Shown here piece after piece: positions 1 through 8,337 of a stretch of 64,000 nucleotides of DNA. Position 1 is the stretch's first letter, and the number at the start of each line of letters is the position of its first letter. The stretch comes from Citrobacter europaeus. Its GTDB lineage: Bacteria; Pseudomonadota; Gammaproteobacteria; Enterobacterales; Enterobacteriaceae. The position numbers and the translations under genes are program-made. The stretch lies in contig CP083650.1 in assembly GCA_020099315.1 (NCBI GenBank), positions 124,001 to 188,000 of the forward strand, in the 5' to 3' direction. The notes under the pieces were generated by a model. That model was not told where the DNA came from, ran no database searches, and worked only from the letters and a program-made list of their open reading frames with translations.

Positions 1-55
1 ACGGCGTCAGTTAGAAGACGAAGAACGCAGAATGGAAGAAGATTACGATCGTTAG
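1..55 (+). CDS. yjdP: YjdP family protein, C-terminal end (partial)
   Basis: Frame 2 reads the last 17 codons of a protein and stops at TAG 53-55. The residues are very rich in Arg, Glu and Asp (RRQLEDEERRMEEDYDR), which matches the C-terminus of the small exported YjdP protein of E. coli as I remember it. In E. coli yjdP also sits next to phnP, so the position supports the name. The function of YjdP is not known. The start lies left of the window. Confidence 0.7.
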   Translation, partial: RRQLEDEERRMEEDYDR

Positions 56-211
56 CTATAACGCTTTAAATATATGAGTATTTTGTCTCCCAGGCAGGGA
101 TTCACCTGTCAGCTAAATATTTCGCCATTTTATGTCAAGAAATGCACTTGAGCACAGTGCGTGTGTGCGTTACAATCTCTCTATGCTTATGGAAGAGGAG
201 CTGGCAATGGA

Positions 212-514
212 ATGTCTAAATCATTAAACATCAGAAGTTTTCGGGATACATGGCTTGAAGATTTTTTTGAGCGGGCGACATCGCACAGAAAAATACCTGC
301 GGATATTCATACTGCATTAGCCAGAAAGCTGGATATTATTAATGCGGCTGTTTCGCATCGGGATTTGCGCTCGCCACCCGGTAACAGATATGAAGAGTTA
401 ACCGGAAAGTTGCAGGAATATTCTTCAATTAGAGTAAACAAGCAGTACCGATTAATATTCAAATGGATTAACGGTAAGGCCGAAGATGTGTACTTAGATC
501 CACACATCTACTAG
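212..514 (+). CDS. higB: HigB-type toxin (RelE superfamily mRNA interferase)
   Basis: A 100-residue basic protein of the HigB/RelE fold. Family members cut mRNA, usually on the ribosome, and are neutralised by a helix-turn-helix antitoxin. The C-terminal half carries the typical signature: an RLIFKW strand and the ending YLDPHIY. I chose ATG 212 because GAGGAG at 195-200 lies upstream and the protein then begins like HigB proteins (short lead, then IRSFRDTWLEDFFE). A longer reading from 161 exists but has no good ribosome site. The antitoxin gene follows 26 bases later, in the toxin-first order typical of higBA. The pair lies between yjdP and the phn operon, as an insertion relative to E. coli K-12. 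Confidence 0.85.
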   Translation: MSKSLNIRSFRDTWLEDFFERATSHRKIPADIHTALARKLDIINAAVSHRDLRSPPGNRYEELTGKLQEYSSIRVNKQYRLIFKWINGKAEDVYLDPHIY

Positions 515-540
515 AACTAGAGAAAATCTAAGGTAAAGAT

Positions 541-882
541 ATGAAACAGGCAACCAGAAAACCAACTACTGTGGGTGATATCCTGCAATATGAATACCTG
601 GAGCCGCTCGAGCTGAAAATTAACGATCTGGCTGAAATACTGCATGTTCATCGCAATACGGTGAGCGCACTGGTCAACAATAATCGCAAATTAACAACGG
701 ATATGGCGTTTCGTTTGGCCAAAGCGTTCGATACCTCCGTTGATTTCTGGCGTAACTTACAGTCGGCGGTTGACCTGTGGGAAGTTGAAAATGACATGCG
801 GGCGCAAGAAGAACTGAACCGCATTGTTTCGGTTAAAGATTTTATCGCTCAGCGAAATGGCGAGTCTAAAAAAGTCGCCTGA
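541..882 (+). CDS. higA: HigA-type antitoxin (XRE helix-turn-helix)
   Basis: A 113-residue protein with an XRE-type helix-turn-helix at about residues 25-70 (LAEILHVHRNTVSALVNNNRKL, then FRLAKAFDTSVDFW). This is the HigA/VapI family. It should bind the upstream HigB toxin and repress the shared promoter, which would lie within 56-211. An AAGG sequence about 8 bases before the ATG can serve as ribosome site. The gene ends just before a REP element that separates it from the convergent phnP. Confidence 0.88.
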   Translation: MKQATRKPTTVGDILQYEYLEPLELKINDLAEILHVHRNTVSALVNNNRKLTTDMAFRLAKAFDTSVDFWRNLQSAVDLWEVENDMRAQEELNRIVSVKDFIAQRNGESKKVA

Positions 883-892
883 CTGTCAGCTT

Positions 893-926
893 GTAGGCCG
901 GATAAGATGTTTTCATCGCATCCGGC
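893..926. repeat. REP element between higA and phnP
   Basis: An imperfect palindrome with arms GCCGGAT and ATCCGGC around AAGATG..CATCGC. This is the common enterobacterial REP sequence. It lies between two convergent genes, where it can protect mRNA 3' ends or help termination. Confidence 0.85.
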
Positions 927-934
927 TAATTTCC

Positions 935-1693
935 TTACTCCAGCACAATCTCCATTCCGTCATATCCGGCTTCAAACCCTACTGGTAGCGGATTTCCCAT
1001 CATCCACAGGTCAAACTGATGGCTGATATGCGTCAGGATCACCCGTGGGCAGCGGATAACTTCGTTTAAGGCGATAACGGTATTTACATCGCTGTGATTG
1101 CGCGGCGGTTCGGCGCGCGGGGCGTGGCTGCAGTCGATGATAATCACCTGAGGCTGGTTATTGTGGAGAAACTTCAGCGTCTTGTCGGGAAGTCCGGCGG
1201 TATCGGAGAGCCACGCCACGCGGCTGTGCGCGGACTCCAGCAGATAGCCAAACGTCAACTTTGAATGATTGAGCGGCAGCGGCGTGACCTGCAACCCTTG
1301 CAGGTCAAACACCACAAATGGCGCAATGGTATGGCTAAAATCGAGGATGCCGGGATGCTTAAACAGATCGTCGCAACCCTGATCATCCGGCGGTCCGTAC
1401 ACCGGGATAGTTGCCCCCACGCCCCAGCGCAGCGGAAATAGTCCCTGCACGTGATCCATATGATAGTGGGTCAGCAGAAACTGCTGGAAGCTGCCCGCTG
1501 GCCAGTCGTCCATCAGATGTGGGATCCCCGCGTCCAGCAATGTCACCGCATTGTTGAATTTGACCACCCCGCTACAAGGGCGTCGACGGTATTGCACCTG
1601 TAAGCGTGCTCGTTGGCAGGCCGCACAATCGCAGCCAAATGTCGGCACCAGCTGCGCGCCGCCCGTTCCCGTCAGCGTAATGGTCAGACTCAT
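935..1693 (-). CDS. phnP: PhnP, phosphoribosyl 1,2-cyclic phosphate phosphodiesterase
   Basis: A 252-residue metallo-beta-lactamase-fold enzyme. PhnP hydrolyses 5-phosphoribosyl 1,2-cyclic phosphate, the product of C-P bond cleavage, to ribose 1,5-bisphosphate. The metal motif HYHMDH is at residues 76-81, LSDTAG at about 163-168 and the later histidine in ILTHISHQ. The N-terminal cysteines (FGCDCAACQ, residues 19-27) form the structural zinc site known for PhnP. Length equals the E. coli protein. It is the last cistron of the phn operon, 8 bases after phnO, and ends at a REP element. Confidence 0.96.
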   Translation of the reverse strand: MSLTITLTGTGGAQLVPTFGCDCAACQRARLQVQYRRRPCSGVVKFNNAVTLLDAGIPHLMDDWPAGSFQQFLLTHYHMDHVQGLFPLRWGVGATIPVYGPPDDQGCDDLFKHPGILDFSHTIAPFVVFDLQGLQVTPLPLNHSKLTFGYLLESAHSRVAWLSDTAGLPDKTLKFLHNNQPQVIIIDCSHAPRAEPPRNHSDVNTVIALNEVIRCPRVILTHISHQFDLWMMGNPLPVGFEAGYDGMEIVLE

Positions 1694-1701
1694 GGCTCCC
1701 C

Positions 1702-2136
1702 CTACACCGGTTTGGTGAAGCGAAAATGGCTCATGGTATAACCTTCGCGCTGGTAAAAACGATGTGCGTCAAGGCGTTGGGTGCTGGTGGAAAGCTCGGT
1801 GACTTCTGCGCCCGCTTCGCGCGCGGCGGCTTCGGCCCAGGCCAGTAACTGGCTGCCGACCCTTAACCCTCGCGCCTGCGGCATCACCACCAGTTCCTGG
1901 ATTTCGCCAATCCAGTTAGCGTGGTGCAGATGAAACTGTAGGTGCAGACCGATCAAGCCGACGACCTGTCCCTCGATTAACGCCAACTGGTAGTGCATAT
2001 TGGGATCTTGCAGATTTGCGGCGTAACCAGCGCTAAAAGCCTGCAGGTCAAATTGACCCTGCTTCAACTCGCAGATCAGCGCGTAAACCGCATCGGTATC
2101 GTAGAGCGTGGCGCGGCGTAATTCACAGACAGACAT
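1702..2136 (-). CDS. phnO: PhnO, aminoalkylphosphonate N-acetyltransferase
   Basis: A 144-residue GNAT protein, same length as E. coli PhnO. The acetyl-CoA loop is seen in LVVMPQARGLRVGSQLL (about residues 83-99), followed by HRFYQREGY at the C-terminal fold. PhnO acetylates aminoalkylphosphonates such as 1-aminomethylphosphonate and allows their use by C-P lyase. Its start overlaps the end of phnN by 14 bases, so the two are probably translationally coupled. Confidence 0.95.
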   Translation of the reverse strand: MSVCELRRATLYDTDAVYALICELKQGQFDLQAFSAGYAANLQDPNMHYQLALIEGQVVGLIGLHLQFHLHHANWIGEIQELVVMPQARGLRVGSQLLAWAEAAAREAGAEVTELSTSTQRLDAHRFYQREGYTMSHFRFTKPV

Positions 2137-2677
2137 GTTTCTTCTCCTTGCGTCCCATCAGTGCGAGCAGTGTATCGACAGACTGTAGCAAACTACCATC
2201 GTTATTCAGGACGTGGCAGTCATACGGTGCGTAGCGCGCCGCGCGTTCAAGGCGGGCAGCGATTTCCGTTTCGCTCTCCCGCCCACGCGCCTGCAGGCGC
2301 TGGCGGAGAATTGCCGGAGAAACCTGTAAGCAAATGGGAAGCAAAGAAGCGCCATAACGGGCCTGCGCCTGGGGCAGATGCGCGCGCGAGCCGTTGACCA
2401 CCACATCAAAGCCGGCGTGCAGCCAGAGGTCTATCTCTACGCCGACGCCGTAGTAGAAGCCGTTCGCGTGCCAGCTCAGCGCCAGCAGATTCTGCCCGGC
2501 GCGGATAAAAAATTCATGTTCACTCAGCGCGATATGGTTTTCATTCCCAGCGTTGGAGGCGCGGGTGATGTAACGGTGCGCCACCAGCAGTTGTGTCGGT
2601 TCCTGCTGGCGCAGTTCTGCCAGCAGACTGTCCTTACCGGAGCCGGAGGGCCCCATCAGCCAGATCAGTTTACCCAT
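2123..2677 (-). CDS. phnN: PhnN, ribose 1,5-bisphosphate phosphokinase
   Basis: A 184-residue guanylate-kinase-like enzyme. PhnN phosphorylates ribose 1,5-bisphosphate to PRPP, the exit of the C-P lyase pathway into nucleotide synthesis. The P-loop GPSGSGKDSLL is at residues 9-19. The gene starts 3 bases after the phnM stop and overlaps phnO by 14 bases. Confidence 0.96.
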   Translation of the reverse strand: MGKLIWLMGPSGSGKDSLLAELRQQEPTQLLVAHRYITRASNAGNENHIALSEHEFFIRAGQNLLALSWHANGFYYGVGVEIDLWLHAGFDVVVNGSRAHLPQAQARYGASLLPICLQVSPAILRQRLQARGRESETEIAARLERAARYAPYDCHVLNNDGSLLQSVDTLLALMGRKEKKHVCL

Positions 2678-2679
2678 AG

Positions 2680-3816
2680 TCAGAATACCCTTTTTCCCTG
2701 ACGCCAGACGTGGTCGATATGGATGTTGCCGCCTTTGCGGTGCGCCAGCACCAGATCCGCGCGTTTGCCTTCGGCAACAACGCCACGATCGTCGAGATTT
2801 AATGCCCGCGCCGGATTGTGGGTCACCAGGCGAATCGCCTGCGGGAGCGTAAAGCCGTTGGCGTTATCGTCCGCCACGCGAAATGCCGCATCGAGCAGGC
2901 TGGCGGGGTAGTAGTCGGAGGAGAGAATATCCAGCAGACCCAGCTCAGCCAGCTTATGGGCCGCCACGTTACCGGAGTGAGAGCCGCCGCGCACGATGTT
3001 GGGTGCGCCCATCAGTACGTTCATGCCATGCTGGCGTGAGGCTTCAGCCGCCGCGAAAGTGGTGGGAAATTCGGCGATCACGCTGCCAAGCTGGTGCGAT
3101 TCCAGCACATGTTCGCTGGTGGCATCGTCATGGCTCGCCAGCGCAATCTGGCGCTCACGGCACATCTGGGCAATCGCCGTGCGGTTGGGCTGTGACCAAC
3201 GCGCAGCCAGGGCTAATTGTTCTTCTTCATAGCGGGCCATCTGCTCGTCGGTGAGTGAATACTTGCCCTGATAATACTCGCGGTACTTCTCGCGATTGGT
3301 GAACTGACGCTGGCCTGGCGAGTGATCCATCAGCGATACCAGCGTCACCGGCTCACGACCGACCAGTTTTTCAAACAGCGGCAGGGTGGTGTGGTGCGGC
3401 AGCTCGCAGCGTAAATGCAGGCGGTGTTCGGCGCGATTGACCCCGCGCTTTTGCGTCTCTTCCACTGCATTGATCATCTTCTCCAGATTTTCCAGACGGT
3501 CGCCGCCGTCGCGCACATCGCCAATCGCCACCGCGTCCAGCACGGTGGTAATGCCGCTGGCCACCATTAGGGCATCGTGGCTGCTCATCGCCGAGTGGGC
3601 AGGCCAGTCGACCTTCGGTCGCGGGGTGAAAAACTTGTCGAGATTGTCAGTATGCAGTTCGATAAGCCCTGGCAGCAGCCAGCCGCCTTCGCCGTCCAGC
3701 GCCTGCGGCAGCTGGCTTTGACTTTCGGCAAAGGCGCGGATCGTTCCGCCTTCAATTTCCAGCGATCCTTGCACCACTTCATCTTCCAGTACCAGCTTTA
3801 CGTTATTGATAATCAT
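2680..3816 (-). CDS. phnM: PhnM, ribose 1-methylphosphonate 5-triphosphate diphosphatase
   Basis: A 378-residue amidohydrolase-superfamily enzyme. PhnM removes pyrophosphate from alpha-D-ribose 1-methylphosphonate 5-triphosphate to give the 5-phosphate, the substrate of PhnJ. The first metal motif is seen as ELHTDNLDK near residue 58, and later histidines lie in LASHDDATSEH. The start overlaps the phnL stop by 4 bases (ATGA), a sign of translational coupling. Length matches E. coli PhnM. Confidence 0.96.
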   Translation of the reverse strand: MIINNVKLVLEDEVVQGSLEIEGGTIRAFAESQSQLPQALDGEGGWLLPGLIELHTDNLDKFFTPRPKVDWPAHSAMSSHDALMVASGITTVLDAVAIGDVRDGGDRLENLEKMINAVEETQKRGVNRAEHRLHLRCELPHHTTLPLFEKLVGREPVTLVSLMDHSPGQRQFTNREKYREYYQGKYSLTDEQMARYEEEQLALAARWSQPNRTAIAQMCRERQIALASHDDATSEHVLESHQLGSVIAEFPTTFAAAEASRQHGMNVLMGAPNIVRGGSHSGNVAAHKLAELGLLDILSSDYYPASLLDAAFRVADDNANGFTLPQAIRLVTHNPARALNLDDRGVVAEGKRADLVLAHRKGGNIHIDHVWRQGKRVF

Positions 3817-4499
3817 GCTGTTGTTCCCATCAGATGCAGACGATCCGCTACGCGGTCGCGCACGGTTTGATCGTGAAAAATGCCGACAATTGCTGCGCCG
3901 CGGGCTTTCGCTTCTTCAATTAATGCGACGACGGCGGCGCTATTTTTGGCGTCCAGCGAGGCGGTAGGCTCATCGAGTAGCAGAATTGGGTAATCAACGA
4001 TAAACCCGCGGGCGATGTTGACGCGCTGCTGTTCACCACCGGAAAAGGTCGAAGGCGCCAGGTGCCACAGCCGCTCCGGCACGTTCAGACGGGTAAGCAG
4101 GTTAGCTGCTTTGGCTGCACACTCTTCACGGGATACGCCGAGATCCAGCAGCGGCTGCATCACCACATCCAGCGCGGAAATCCTCGGGATCACGCGCAGG
4201 AACTGGCTCACCCAGCCGATGGTTGAACGACGAACTTCCAGCACTTTACGCGCCGGAGCCTGCACCAGATCGACCCATTCATCGTTGTGGCGGATGTGGA
4301 TGTGGCCTTCATCAGGCAGATAGTTGGCGTACAGCGAACGCAGCAACGTGGATTTGCCGCTGCCCGAGTGACCGTGCAGCACCACGCATTCGCCGTTTTT
4401 AACGTCCAGCGTGGCGTTTTGCAGCACCGGCAGACGCACGCCGTTTTGCTGATGCAGGACAAAGGTTTTACTGACATTTTCAACGCGGATCGCGTTCAT
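3813..4499 (-). CDS. phnL: PhnL, ABC-type ATPase subunit of the C-P lyase system
   Basis: A 228-residue ABC ATPase. Visible motifs are Walker A GHSGSGKST, signature FSGGEQQRV and Walker B ILLLDEPTAS. PhnL works with PhnI, PhnG and PhnH in making ribose 1-methylphosphonate 5-triphosphate rather than in transport. I start it at ATG 4499 (MNAIRVENV), the family start; the frame stays open to 4586 but that stretch is the REP-containing spacer. A spacer of 144 bases with two REP units separates it from phnK, one of only two large gaps in the operon. Confidence 0.94.
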   Translation of the reverse strand: MNAIRVENVSKTFVLHQQNGVRLPVLQNATLDVKNGECVVLHGHSGSGKSTLLRSLYANYLPDEGHIHIRHNDEWVDLVQAPARKVLEVRRSTIGWVSQFLRVIPRISALDVVMQPLLDLGVSREECAAKAANLLTRLNVPERLWHLAPSTFSGGEQQRVNIARGFIVDYPILLLDEPTASLDAKNSAAVVALIEEAKARGAAIVGIFHDQTVRDRVADRLHLMGTTA

Positions 4500-4532
4500 T
4501 TTTAGCCTCTTTAAGCGTTTTTTCGTTTGATT

Positions 4533-4632
4533 GCCTGATGGCGCTTCGCTTATCAGGCCTACAACCAATGCCGCCATCCGGCACAAGCGATGCCGCTCCG
4601 TAGGCCGGATAAGGCGCAGCCGCCATCCGGCA
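4533..4632. repeat. Pair of REP units (BIME) between phnK and phnL
   Basis: Two imperfect palindromes: 4533-4558 (GCCTGATG..CATCAGGC type) and 4600-4631 (GTAGGCCGGAT..ATCCGGC type). They lie inside the phn transcript. Known REP roles are mRNA stabilisation against 3' exonucleases, partial termination and gyrase binding, so they may set the ratio of PhnK to PhnL. Confidence 0.85.
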
Positions 4633-4643
4633 CAACAAAAAAA

Positions 4644-5402
4644 TCAGTTCTGCAAAACCGACGACACCAGCAACTGGGTATACGGATGATGCGGGTCGTC
4701 GAGCACGCGGTCGGTTAACCCACTTTCCACCACCTGACCCTGCTTCATCACCAGCAAACGGTCGGCCAGCAGGCGCGCCACGCCCAGATCGTGGGTGACA
4801 ATCACTACCGCCAGATCCAGTTCCACCACCAGGCCGCGCAGCAGGTCCAGCAGTTTGGCCTGTACGGAAACGTCCAGCCCGCCGGTGGGTTCGTCCATAA
4901 ACACCAGTTTGGGGTGGGTGACGAGGTTACGGGCGATCTGCAGGCGCTGCTGCATGCCGCCGGAAAAGGTGGTGGGCAGATCGTCGATACGCGAGGCAGG
5001 GATCTCTACCTCCTCCAGCCAACGCTGCGCGGTGGCGCGGATGTCGCCGTAGTGGCGCGCGCCGGTGGCCATCAGACGTTCGCCGATATTGCCGCCTGCG
5101 GAGACCTGACGGCGCAGGCCATCCAGCGGATGCTGGTGCACCACGCCCCACTCGGTGCGCAGCAGACGGCGGCGGTCGGCCTCGTTCATGCCGTACAGTG
5201 AACGGTTCTGATACAAAATCTCACCGTTCTGCGGCGTCAGCCGTGATGAGATTGATTTCAGCAACGTGGTTTTGCCGGAACCGGACTCGCCGACGATACC
5301 CAGCACTTCGCCAGGCCACAGGTCAAAAGAGACATCGCTGAAGCCCTTGCCCGGCGCGTAGAGATGGGTCAGGTTGTTGACTGAAAGCAGCGGTTGCGTC
5401 AT
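4644..5402 (-). CDS. phnK: PhnK, ABC-type ATPase of the C-P lyase core complex
   Basis: A 252-residue ABC ATPase. Walker A GESGSGKTT is at about residues 37-45, the signature FSGGMQQRL near 155 and Walker B LVFMDEPTGG after it. In E. coli PhnK binds the PhnGHIJ core at PhnJ. It overlaps the end of phnJ by 4 bases. Length matches the family. Confidence 0.95.
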   Translation of the reverse strand: MTQPLLSVNNLTHLYAPGKGFSDVSFDLWPGEVLGIVGESGSGKTTLLKSISSRLTPQNGEILYQNRSLYGMNEADRRRLLRTEWGVVHQHPLDGLRRQVSAGGNIGERLMATGARHYGDIRATAQRWLEEVEIPASRIDDLPTTFSGGMQQRLQIARNLVTHPKLVFMDEPTGGLDVSVQAKLLDLLRGLVVELDLAVVIVTHDLGVARLLADRLLVMKQGQVVESGLTDRVLDDPHHPYTQLLVSSVLQN

Positions 5403-6247
5403 TGGCTGAGGGCCTCGCTCTGTTGGCGGCAGTAGTCGGTGTCGGAGCAGACAAACATGCGTTTGCCGGTGTCATCGAGCACCACTTCATCGAGATAGCT
5501 GTGGGTTGAGCCACAAATGGCGCAAGGCTCATCCCAGCTCTGCACGGTAAACGGGTGATCGTCGAAATCGAGACTTTCTACGCGGGTGTAAGGTGGAACG
5601 GCATAGATGCGCTTTTCGCGGCCTGCGCCAAACAGTTGCAGGGCCGGCATCATGTCCATCTTCGGGTTGTCGAATTTTGGGATGGGCGACGGGTCCATGA
5701 CGTAGCGGTCATTTACTTTCACCGGATAGGCGTAAGTGGTGGCGATATGGCCGAAGCGGGCGATATCTTCATACAGTTTCACCTGCATGATGCCGTACTC
5801 TTCCAGCGCGTGCATGGTGCGGGTTTCCGTTTCGCGCGGTTCGATAAAGCGCAGCGGCTCAGGGATCGGTACCTGGAAGATAATGATTTGATCTTCCACC
5901 AGCGGCGTTTCCGGGATGCGGTGGCGGGTCTGGATCAAGGTCGCGTCTTCCGTACGCTCGGTGGTATTCACCCCGGTTACGCGTTTGAAGAAATTGCGAA
6001 TCGACACGGCGTTGGTGGTGTCATCCGCGCCCTGGTCAATCACCTTCAATACGTCCGGCTCGCCAATCACGCTGGCGGTGAGCTGGATGCCGCCGGTTCC
6101 CCAACCGTAAGGCATCGGCATTTCACGTCCGCCAAACGGCACCTGGTAACCGGGGATGGCCACCGCTTTCAGAATGGCGCGGCGGATCATGCGCTTGGTC
6201 TGCTCATCAAGATACGCAAAGTTGTAGCCGGAGAGGTTAGTGGTCAC
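5399..6247 (-). CDS. phnJ: PhnJ, carbon-phosphorus lyase (radical SAM enzyme)
   Basis: A 282-residue enzyme that breaks the C-P bond of alpha-D-ribose 1-methylphosphonate 5-phosphate, giving methane (for methylphosphonate) and the 1,2-cyclic phosphate. The four cysteines of the iron-sulfur and catalytic site are present at about 242, 245, 267 and 273 (CAICG, VCSDTDYC). The start is a GTG at 6247: AGGAGG lies 7 bases before it and the protein then begins VTTNLSGYNFAYLDE, close to E. coli MANLSGYNF. An ATG farther upstream lies deep inside phnI and would add 53 unrelated residues. The gene overlaps phnI by 11 bases. Confidence 0.95.
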   Translation of the reverse strand: MTTNLSGYNFAYLDEQTKRMIRRAILKAVAIPGYQVPFGGREMPMPYGWGTGGIQLTASVIGEPDVLKVIDQGADDTTNAVSIRNFFKRVTGVNTTERTEDATLIQTRHRIPETPLVEDQIIIFQVPIPEPLRFIEPRETETRTMHALEEYGIMQVKLYEDIARFGHIATTYAYPVKVNDRYVMDPSPIPKFDNPKMDMMPALQLFGAGREKRIYAVPPYTRVESLDFDDHPFTVQSWDEPCAICGSTHSYLDEVVLDDTGKRMFVCSDTDYCRQQSEALSQ

Positions 6248-7304
6248 GAGGGGCCTCCTGTTGCAGGCGTTTGAGCAGTTCCAGCTCAGCCTGGAAATCG
6301 ACGTAATGGGGAAGTTTGAGGTGCGAAACAAAACCCGCCGCCTCGACGTTATCCGCATGCGCCAGCACGAACTCTTCGTCCTGCGCCGGTCCCGTGACCG
6401 TTTCATCGTATTCGGCTGCCTGTAGAGCGCGGTCCACCAACGCCATCGCCATTGCTTTACGTTCGCTCATGCCAAACACCAGCCCGTAGCCGCGGGTAAA
6501 ATGGGGAGATTCGTTTTCTGGTGCGACAAACCCGTTGACCATTTCACATTCGGTCATCAGCAGTTCGCCGACGTTCACCGCAAATCCCAGCTCTTCCGGG
6601 ACGGTTTCCAGTGCCACATAGCCGCTACGGATTTCGGCGGCAAACGGGTGATTGCGCCCGTAGCCGCGCTGGGTGGAGTAGGCCAACGCCAGAAGATAGC
6701 CTTCGTCGCCGCGCATCAGCTGTTGCAGGCGTGAAGCACGTGAACAGGGGTAAACTGGTGGTGTGCGGGTGACGTCGTCGGGCGTGGCGCCATCATCCTC
6801 TTCACGCTTTGCCAGTCCCTGGTTGGCCAGCAGGGAAAAGACGTGCGGGGAGGCATCCTGTGCGCCGTCTGCACTGCGCAGAGGCGGCGTTTCGCCATTA
6901 GCCAGCAGAGTAAAATCCAGCAGGCGATGGGTGTAGTCATAGGTCGGTCCCAACAGCTGTCCGCCGGGAATATCCTTATAGACCGCCGAGATTCGGCGCT
7001 CAAGGCGCATTTCTGCACTGTTAAGCGGCTCGCTGACCGCCACCTTTGCCAGCGTAGTGCGGTAGGCGCGGAGCAAAAAGATGGCTTCGACGTTATCGCC
7101 GCTGGCCTGCTTCAGCGCCAGCGCCGCCAGTTCGCGATCGGCGATGCCGCCTTCGGTCATCACCCGGTCGACGGCCAGATTCATCTGCTGTTCGATTTGC
7201 GCTACGCTCAGTTCAGCAATGGTCTCATCGCCCCGGCGTCGGTTTTCCTGCAGGGCGTGGGCGTTGGCTATCGCCTTTTCGCCCCCTTTGACGGCGACGT
7301 ACAT
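6237..7304 (-). CDS. phnI: PhnI, ribose 1-methylphosphonate 5-triphosphate synthase subunit
   Basis: A 355-residue core subunit of the C-P lyase complex. PhnI, helped by PhnG, PhnH and PhnL, displaces adenine from ATP with the phosphonate. I start at ATG 7304 (MYVAVKGGEKAI), as in E. coli; its A overlaps the TGA of phnH. Another ATG lies two codons upstream. The sequence is highly like E. coli PhnI over the whole length apart from a variable stretch near residues 140-165. Confidence 0.95.
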   Translation of the reverse strand: MYVAVKGGEKAIANAHALQENRRRGDETIAELSVAQIEQQMNLAVDRVMTEGGIADRELAALALKQASGDNVEAIFLLRAYRTTLAKVAVSEPLNSAEMRLERRISAVYKDIPGGQLLGPTYDYTHRLLDFTLLANGETPPLRSADGAQDASPHVFSLLANQGLAKREEDDGATPDDVTRTPPVYPCSRASRLQQLMRGDEGYLLALAYSTQRGYGRNHPFAAEIRSGYVALETVPEELGFAVNVGELLMTECEMVNGFVAPENESPHFTRGYGLVFGMSERKAMAMALVDRALQAAEYDETVTGPAQDEEFVLAHADNVEAAGFVSHLKLPHYVDFQAELELLKRLQQEAPRDH

Positions 7305-7888
7305 CAGCACACCTCCACATGGGTGGTTCGCGGAATAGCCAGCAGGCGTTCGCCGCAGGTGAGGATCAAATCAACCCCCAGCGGGAACGGATGCGGGCGT
7401 TCGGTGAGTTCGTGAATCAGGCATTCCGGCAACTGTGGCGCGATCATGCGTTCTTCGGCGATGCCCGCGCCGGTCAGACGCAGCATACGTCCGCCGCTTA
7501 AGCCTGCGACCTGCACAATGAGCGTGGCGCTGGTCTCTGGTGCGACGGCGGAACCGGCGGAGAGGACGTTAAGCTGTTCACTGCTGATGTGTTCATCGGC
7601 GACGGCAAAGGCCGCCAGCTGCGGCTGATCCACCAGCGGCGCGTTGGTATGAAAACGTAGGTTCTGCCGGGCGATATCGTTATCCATCGACGGCGCCAGC
7701 CAGACCGGCGTGTCGCCGTCGACCAGGGCCAGCAGCACGCTGGTGGTTGCCAGGCCCAGCGGCTGCCAGCCGTGTTTCAGTTGATGCAGGGCGACGATTA
7801 CGCCCGGTTCGCTCATGGCCTTCAGCAGGCGACGAAAGCTCTGCTGAGCATCCTGAACGGGTAAATTAAAAGCGGTTTGTAAGGTCAT
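7304..7888 (-). CDS. phnH: PhnH, C-P lyase core complex subunit
   Basis: A 194-residue protein matching E. coli PhnH in length and sequence (MTLQTAFNLPVQDAQQSFR start). PhnH is a PLP-fold-like subunit without cofactor that sits at the ends of the PhnGHIJ complex. It overlaps phnG by 4 bases (ATGA) and shares one base with the phnI start codon. Confidence 0.95.
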   Translation of the reverse strand: MTLQTAFNLPVQDAQQSFRRLLKAMSEPGVIVALHQLKHGWQPLGLATTSVLLALVDGDTPVWLAPSMDNDIARQNLRFHTNAPLVDQPQLAAFAVADEHISSEQLNVLSAGSAVAPETSATLIVQVAGLSGGRMLRLTGAGIAEERMIAPQLPECLIHELTERPHPFPLGVDLILTCGERLLAIPRTTHVEVC

Positions 7889-8337
7889 GCGTTATCTCCG
7901 CGTACCAGCGTGAAGAAGTCGACCCGACTGGCGTTGACTTCGGCACGGCGTGCGCGAATCAGCGCATCGCGTTCCGCTTCCAGCGGGGCAATTAAGGTTT
8001 CCATTAAGTTCTGGAAATGCGTTTGTTCCTGCAGCAGCGCGTCAATCACCGCGCACTGCTCGGCATGTTGTTTGTTGCGCCCCAGCAGGTAGCTGTAACC
8101 CAGCGTGCCGCTTTTCAGGCGGACAACTGCGCGGGTAAGCGTGGTGTCACCGGCAAAGAAGCGGTTGCCGGTACCCCCCATACGGGCCTGGATCTGCATC
8201 AGTCCGCTTTCCGGTGCGCGAATAAGTTCATAGTCCGGCGTCAGTTTGAGCGCGTTGATGCGGGCGTTCAGGGCATCGGCATTGCTGTAAGCCAGCGCGC
8301 GCATCCAGCGCTGGCGGGTGGCGGTATCGAAATGCAT
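7885..8337 (-). CDS. phnG: PhnG, C-P lyase core complex subunit
   Basis: A 150-residue subunit of the PhnGHIJ core, with the E. coli start MHFDTATRQRWMRALAY. It supports PhnI in ATP-dependent activation of the phosphonate. The ATG directly follows the phnF stop (TGAATG). Confidence 0.95.
   Translation of the reverse strand: MHFDTATRQRWMRALAYSNADALNARINALKLTPDYELIRAPESGLMQIQARMGGTGNRFFAGDTTLTRAVVRLKSGTLGYSYLLGRNKQHAEQCAVIDALLQEQTHFQNLMETLIAPLEAERDALIRARRAEVNASRVDFFTLVRGDNA

Noticed and set aside
5555..6274. 239-codon open frame on the plus strand
   Set aside because: Antisense to phnJ; no recognisable protein and no ribosome site.
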